Position numbers and translations under genes: made by a program. The notes beneath the pieces were generated by a model that was given only the letters and a program-made list of their open reading frames with translations, made no database searches and was not told the origin of the DNA. From the NCBI GenBank assembly GCA_050952085.1, contig JBMNKH010000003.1, positions 186,001 to 250,000 on the forward strand: a DNA stretch of 64,000 bases, in the 5' to 3' direction. Shown piece by piece: positions 60,051 to 64,000 of the stretch. Source of the DNA: DTU015 sp012837895 (lineage in GTDB: Bacteria > Bacillota > Sulfobacillia > Fermentithermobacillales > Fermentithermobacillaceae). Positions within the stretch are counted from its first letter, which is position 1. The number at the start of each line of letters is the position of its first letter.

Positions 60051-61118
60051 ATGGAAGTGCTTGCTTCTATGGAGACACATGGCTATGAGCAAGTGGTCTT
60101 CAATTACGACAAGGTTTCGGGCCTGAAAGCAATCATCGCTATCCACGACACCACTTTGGGCCCGGCACTTGGCGGCGTGAGGATGTGGCCTTACAAATCG
60201 GAGGAAGAAGCGCTTGTTGATGCCCTCAGGCTTGCCAGGGGCATGACTTACAAGAGCGCGGCAATGGGGTTGAACTTAGGCGGGGGTAAAGCCGTAATCA
60301 TCGGCGACCCCAGGAAAGACAAGACAGAAGAACTGTTTAACGCTTTCGGGATGTTCGTGGAGACCCTCAAAGGAAGGTATATCACCGCGGAAGACGTGGG
60401 CACCACCACAGACGACATGGATATCATCAGAGCTTACACAGATCACGTGGTGGGGCTTTCAGGCACCAGCGGGGACCCTTCGCCCTTTACAGCTTTTGGT
60501 TGTTTCAGGGCGATGCAAGCTTGCGTCAAGCACGTGTTCGGTGATGAGAGCTTGGCTGGTAGGAAAGTAGTTGTCCAGGGAGTGGGCAACGTAGGTTACC
60601 ATCTCACCGGGCGTCTCCTTGAAGCCGGTGCCCAAGTCTACGTGGCAGACTTGTACCCAGACAAGACTGACAGGGCAGCCAAACTCGGAGCACATGTAAT
60701 ACCCGCCGGTGAGGTTTATGACCAGGAATGCGACATCTTTGCCCCGTGTGCCCTTGGCGGGTGCATCAATGACCAAACTGTAGAAATGCTCAAGGCCAGG
60801 ATAGTATGTGGAAGTGCCAACAACCAGCTCCTGGAGGAGCGCCATGCTGAAACGCTTGCCGAAAGAGGTATCCTCTATGCCCCGGATTTTGTGGTCAACG
60901 GCGGGGGGCTCATAAACGTCTCCTTTGAACTTGCCCCTGGAGGATACAGCCGGGAGCAGTCCTTGGCAAAGGTGTCGAAAATCTATGACATCCTGCTCAG
61001 AGTGTTCCAGGTTGCTGGTGAGCGCGGCATAACCACTGCACGGGCCGCTAACCTGTTGGCGGAACAGAGAATCAGAAAAGCGCTTGAGCAAAAGCGGATC
61101 TACAGGCCGTCTGCCTGA
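60051..61118 (+). CDS. Leucine dehydrogenase (Glu/Leu/Phe/Val dehydrogenase family)
   Basis: 355 residues. IAIHDTTLGPALGGVRMWPY and MGLNLGGGKAVIIGDP hold the substrate-binding and catalytic lysines, and VVQGVGNVGYHLTGRLLEAG is the NAD-binding loop. Length and the TTLGPALGG motif fit leucine/valine dehydrogenase rather than glutamate dehydrogenase. It deaminates branched-chain amino acids to 2-oxoacids, the substrates of the ferredoxin oxidoreductase encoded next. It is the first gene after the sigma-54 promoter. AAAAGGGGG precedes the ATG. Confidence 0.92.
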   Translation: MEVLASMETHGYEQVVFNYDKVSGLKAIIAIHDTTLGPALGGVRMWPYKSEEEALVDALRLARGMTYKSAAMGLNLGGGKAVIIGDPRKDKTEELFNAFGMFVETLKGRYITAEDVGTTTDDMDIIRAYTDHVVGLSGTSGDPSPFTAFGCFRAMQACVKHVFGDESLAGRKVVVQGVGNVGYHLTGRLLEAGAQVYVADLYPDKTDRAAKLGAHVIPAGEVYDQECDIFAPCALGGCINDQTVEMLKARIVCGSANNQLLEERHAETLAERGILYAPDFVVNGGGLINVSFELAPGGYSREQSLAKVSKIYDILLRVFQVAGERGITTARAANLLAEQRIRKALEQKRIYRPSA

Positions 61119-61146
61119 CCAAACGCGAGAGGAGGAATGATTAAGT

Positions 61147-61359
61147 TTGGATAAGCGGGTTGTGTTCAATGAAGCGCACTGCAAGAGCTGTGAACTGTGT
61201 GTATGGGTATGTCCCAAGCAGATTATCCACCTCAAAGAAGAACTCAATGGGTTAGGATACCACCCGGCATTTGCAAGCGATGAGGATCAGGAAGAATGCA
61301 TCAGTTGTGCCATGTGTGCCCGGATGTGCCCCGATGCGGTTATTGAAGTCTTCAGGTAA
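61147..61359 (+). CDS. 2-oxoacid:ferredoxin oxidoreductase, ferredoxin-like delta subunit
   Basis: 70 residues from a TTG behind GAGGAGG. Two 4Fe-4S motifs are present: CKSCELCVWVCP and CISCAMCARMCP. It carries electrons from the thiamine-bound intermediate to ferredoxin. It is the smallest subunit of the four-subunit complex and precedes the alpha subunit, as in VorDABC and KorDABC clusters. Confidence 0.92.
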   Translation: MDKRVVFNEAHCKSCELCVWVCPKQIIHLKEELNGLGYHPAFASDEDQEECISCAMCARMCPDAVIEVFR

Positions 61360-61378
61360 TCAACAGGAGGTGAGTTTT

Positions 61379-62491
61379 GTGTCTGAACCTATCCTTATGA
61401 AAGGCAATGAGGCTATTGCCGAAGCGGCCATCCGCGCAGGCTGCAGGTTTTTCTTCGGGTATCCCATCACCCCGCAAAACGAGATTCCCGAGTACATGTC
61501 AAAAAGGCTCCCTGAAGCCGGCGGTGTGTTCGTCCAAGCTGAAAGCGAAGTCGCATCGATAAACATGGTGTATGGCGCGGCCGGGGCAGGTGCCAGGGTA
61601 ATGACCTCGTCTTCCAGCCCGGGGATTTCCCTCATGATGGAAGGGATTTCGTATATTGCCGGCGCCGAACTTCCTTGCGTCATTGTTAACATCTCAAGAG
61701 GAGGACCGGGACTCGGCGGAATCCAACCATCCCAGTCTGACTATTTCCAGGCCACCAAGGGCGGGGGCCATGGTGATTACAAGCTTATCGTTTACGGGCC
61801 TTCTTCGGTCCAGGAAGCGTGCGACCTCATGATCAAGGCGTTCGATGTAGCTGACAAATACCGCAATCCGGTGATGATTCTTGGAGACGGCATGATAGGC
61901 CAGATGATGGAGCCGGTAGTTTTCAGGGATCAGCCAGGTGAAGCTGCCCCAGACAAGAAACCATGGGCTACCACGGGGAACGAAGGCAGGAAGTCCAACC
62001 TCATAACTTCAATATACCTTGATCCTGAAGTGCTGGATGCCCACAACTGGAAGCTTTACCAGAAGTACAAGAGGATAGAGGAGAACGAGGTAATGTACGA
62101 ATCGTACCGCGCAGATGATGCAGAGTGGCTCCTGGTAGCTTACGGCACTGTGGCAAGGATATGCATTTCAGTAATGGAGAAGATGCGCGAGGAAGGATTC
62201 AGAGTAGGGCTTATCCGTCCCATAACCCTGTGGCCGTTCCCAAAGACGGCATTTGATGAGGTAGCAGACAGGGCTAAAGGCTTCCTGTGTGTAGAAATGT
62301 CAACAGGGCAAATGGTGGAAGACGTAAGACTGGCGGTTGAAGGAAGGGCTCCTGTCTACTTCTATGGTCGGACGGGAGGTGCAGTGCCTTTGCCCAGGAA
62401 TATCGAAAAGCGCATGCACCAGGTGATCGCAGGGCGTACTCCTGTAGTTACCGAATGCTTAGACAAGAACCAAGGAGGTGGAGGGAGATGA
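61379..62491 (+). CDS. 2-oxoacid:ferredoxin oxidoreductase alpha subunit
   Basis: 370 residues from the GTG at 61379 behind AGGAGGTG; the frame is open upstream inside the preceding gene. GNEAIAEAAIRAGCRFFFGY and ITPQNEIPEYMSKRLPE form the pyrimidine-binding domain I, and TSSSSPGISLMMEGISYIAG is conserved in Vor/Kor alpha subunits. The TPQNEIPEY segment lacks features of pyruvate-specific enzymes. Because leucine dehydrogenase is the neighbour, branched-chain 2-oxoacids (VorA) are the likeliest substrate; 2-oxoglutarate is an alternative. Confidence 0.9.
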   Translation: MSEPILMKGNEAIAEAAIRAGCRFFFGYPITPQNEIPEYMSKRLPEAGGVFVQAESEVASINMVYGAAGAGARVMTSSSSPGISLMMEGISYIAGAELPCVIVNISRGGPGLGGIQPSQSDYFQATKGGGHGDYKLIVYGPSSVQEACDLMIKAFDVADKYRNPVMILGDGMIGQMMEPVVFRDQPGEAAPDKKPWATTGNEGRKSNLITSIYLDPEVLDAHNWKLYQKYKRIEENEVMYESYRADDAEWLLVAYGTVARICISVMEKMREEGFRVGLIRPITLWPFPKTAFDEVADRAKGFLCVEMSTGQMVEDVRLAVEGRAPVYFYGRTGGAVPLPRNIEKRMHQVIAGRTPVVTECLDKNQGGGGR

Positions 62492-63231
62492 AACCTGTAT
62501 ACCTGCGCCCAAAGTCCCTCACCGGTGTAGTCACCCACTACTGCCCTGGTTGCACCCACGGTATAGCTCACAGGCTGGTGGCTGAAATCATCGACGAGCT
62601 GCGTATACAGGGTAAGGCCATCGGAGTGGCGTCTGTGGGCTGTTCGGTTTTCGCGTACAACTATTTCGACGTGGATTTCCAGCAAGCGGCCCACGGCCGG
62701 GCTCCTGCGGTTGCCACAGGCATCAAGCGCGTCCATCCTGACAGGATCGTCTTCACATACCAGGGTGACGGTGATATGGCTTCTATAGGCGCGGCTGAAA
62801 TCGTCCACGCCGCTGCCAGGCGTGAAAACATCACAGTGATATTTATCAATAACGCGATATACGGTATGACCGGCGGGCAGATGGCACCTACAACTCTAGA
62901 GGGTCAGGTAACGACCACGTCCCCAATGGGCAGGGACCACAAGAGCCAAGGGTATCCCTTAAGGATGCCAGAGTTGCTGGCTGCAGTTGACGGTGCGTAC
63001 TACATTGCCAGGTGTTCCCTCCACAATGCAGCCCACATTGGACGGGCAAAGAGGGCTATAAAGCAGGCGTTTCAGAACCAAATGGAAGGTAAAGGGTTTT
63101 CTATGGTGGAACTCCTGTCAACATGCCCGACCAACTGGCGCATGAGCCCTGTCAAAGCCATGGAATGGGTAGAAAAGCATATGATTCCGGTGTATCCATT
63201 AGGTGAATTCAAGAGCGGGGAGGGTGAGTGA
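62488..63231 (+). CDS. 2-oxoacid:ferredoxin oxidoreductase beta subunit (thiamine diphosphate-binding)
   Basis: 247 residues from the ATG at 62488 behind AAGGAGG, overlapping the alpha gene. THYCPGCTHGIAHRLV is the conserved N-terminal CPGC motif, and the thiamine diphosphate motif GDGDMASIGAAEIVHAA ends in the NNAIYGMTGGQMAPTT block. It binds the cofactor and decarboxylates the oxoacid. The next subunit begins two bases downstream. Confidence 0.93.
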   Translation: MKPVYLRPKSLTGVVTHYCPGCTHGIAHRLVAEIIDELRIQGKAIGVASVGCSVFAYNYFDVDFQQAAHGRAPAVATGIKRVHPDRIVFTYQGDGDMASIGAAEIVHAAARRENITVIFINNAIYGMTGGQMAPTTLEGQVTTTSPMGRDHKSQGYPLRMPELLAAVDGAYYIARCSLHNAAHIGRAKRAIKQAFQNQMEGKGFSMVELLSTCPTNWRMSPVKAMEWVEKHMIPVYPLGEFKSGEGE

Positions 63232-63232
63232 C

Positions 63233-63778
63233 GTGAGCCACCAGATTATCATGGCAGGGTTTGGCGGGCAGGGAGTGATGTTGATAGGCACCCTCTTGAC
63301 TTACGCCGGTATGCGCGAGGGCAAGCATGTGTCATGGCTTCCTTCGTACGGCCCTGAAATGCGGGGTGGGACGGCAAACTGCGCTGTATGCATATCTGAC
63401 ACGCCTATAGCTTCGCCGGTGGTCACCGAACCCACGGCAGTGGTCGCGATGAATTTGCCATCCTATGATAAATTCAGTAAGATTTTAGTAGCCGGAGGTT
63501 CACTAATAGTTAACTCAAGCCTGGTAAGGGTCGAGAATATACGAGAAGACATCAAAGCATACCGCATACCCGCCAACGATGAAGCTGTGAACCTGGGCTC
63601 GGAACGGGTAGCTAACATGGTATGCCTTGGGGGTTTGCTGGGTGTTGAGGATATAGTCAGCATTGAGACTGCAATAGAAGCTTTACCCGGAGTTATACAA
63701 GAGAGATACCATCACCTGCTCGACCTAAACGCAAAAGCACTTAGACGCGGATATGAAATGGTGCGGAACATGAAATAA
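63233..63778 (+). CDS. 2-oxoacid:ferredoxin oxidoreductase gamma subunit
   Basis: 181 residues from the GTG at 63233, which follows GGGGAGGG. IIMAGFGGQGVMLIGTLLTY and SYGPEMRGGTANCAVCIS are the gamma-domain hallmarks. It completes the D-A-B-C set of a heterotetrameric oxidoreductase that makes acyl-CoA, CO2 and reduced ferredoxin from deaminated branched-chain amino acids. Confidence 0.92.
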   Translation: MSHQIIMAGFGGQGVMLIGTLLTYAGMREGKHVSWLPSYGPEMRGGTANCAVCISDTPIASPVVTEPTAVVAMNLPSYDKFSKILVAGGSLIVNSSLVRVENIREDIKAYRIPANDEAVNLGSERVANMVCLGGLLGVEDIVSIETAIEALPGVIQERYHHLLDLNAKALRRGYEMVRNMK

Positions 63779-63821
63779 CGCTGTTGAGCCGGAATTTGGG
63801 GCTGGAATGTGAGGGGTAATA

Positions 63822-64000
63822 TTGAGTCAAAGAAAAGTAGTCAGCGTAAGTGACGTGGAAAATATTCTGGTATGCCTTCCCGGAGTTCAGAAAGCTCGTG
63901 TGGTAGTAAATGATTGGGGAGCAATAGAGGAAATACATATCCTCACAGGGCTGGACCGGAGTCCGAAGCAGATAGTCAGGGATGTTCAGAGTGCACTAAA
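63822..64000 (+). CDS. Small uncharacterised protein (3' partial)
   Basis: A TTG behind GAGGGG opens a frame of 59 visible codons that runs off the window. It reads MSQRKVVSVSDVENILVCLP, then VQKARVVVNDWGAIEEIHIL and RSPKQIVRDVQSAL. The block PKQIVRDVQSAL resembles a short conserved protein I have seen in other anaerobic Bacillota, but I know of no function. The predicted alternation of helix and strand suggests a small alpha/beta domain. It follows the oxidoreductase genes by about 43 bases and may belong to the same operon. Confidence 0.65.
   Translation, partial: MSQRKVVSVSDVENILVCLPGVQKARVVVNDWGAIEEIHILTGLDRSPKQIVRDVQSAL

Overview
The window looks like a chromosomal segment of an anaerobic, endospore-forming bacterium of the Bacillota (a Clostridia-like lineage). 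The evidence is a complete spoIIIAA-AH operon, spoIVB next to spo0A, an Asp23/AmaP/DUF2273 trio, an NfnAB-type flavin/iron-sulfur pair, a 2-oxoacid:ferredoxin oxidoreductase, frequent TTG and GTG starts behind strong purine-rich Shine-Dalgarno (SD) sites, and an OLE RNA, which is known mainly from anaerobic or extremophilic Bacillota. I cannot name a genus.

Layout. 1-4.6 kb: 3' part of purL and an ABC-2-type exporter. 4.6-6.6 kb (minus): a fold-type-I PLP enzyme with a small partner protein. 6.7-9.5 kb: a FapA/DUF342 protein and a DppA-type D-aminopeptidase. 9.6-19.5 kb (minus): a MEDS-domain histidine kinase followed by a peptidoglycan-recycling run (NamZ, MurK-like kinase, a MurQ-AmiE-like fusion, NagZ, AnmK) and BirA. 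19.6-21.2 kb: a DtxR/MntR regulator and galE. 21.3-31.5 kb: a tandem glycine riboswitch with terminator ahead of gcvT-gcvH-gcvPA-gcvPB, two radical SAM proteins that look like the split lipoyl synthase LipS1/LipS2, an octanoyltransferase LipM, Lpd and GlyA. Glycine cleavage, its lipoyl cofactor and one-carbon transfer are therefore encoded together. 31.5-33.7 kb: Xaa-Pro peptidase, EF-P and an acidic-tailed zinc-ribbon protein. 33.9-45.6 kb: spoIIIA operon, Asp23 group, nusB, nfnAB, xseAB, ispA.

45.7-49.4 kb is an accessory patch: rlmH, a frameshifted DUF3800 gene, a frameshifted B-repeat/SLH surface-protein remnant, an orphan TPR-like ORF and 53-bp tandem repeats. At 49.4-50.6 kb lies the most striking element. 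A strong sigma-A-like promoter is followed by about 620 nt without a credible gene, bounded by a perfect 15-bp inverted repeat, and then by a small membrane protein and dxs-nadK-argR-recN. Size, closing helix and gene order match the OLE (Ornate, Large, Extremophilic) RNA and its partner OapA. The 3' strand of the closing helix contains the SD of oapA, and the RNA carries an unusual array of five 18-nt repeats.

50.6-57.9 kb: dxs, nadK, argR, recN, spoIVB, spo0A. 58.0-63.8 kb: a sigma-54 enhancer-binding protein, an intergenic region with a dyad and a textbook -24/-12 promoter, and the predicted target operon for branched-chain amino-acid catabolism (leucine dehydrogenase and a four-subunit 2-oxoacid:ferredoxin oxidoreductase). 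A small conserved-looking gene runs off the right edge. I saw no tRNA, rRNA, CRISPR array or intact insertion sequence. All assignments come from reading motifs and gene order; no database search was run.
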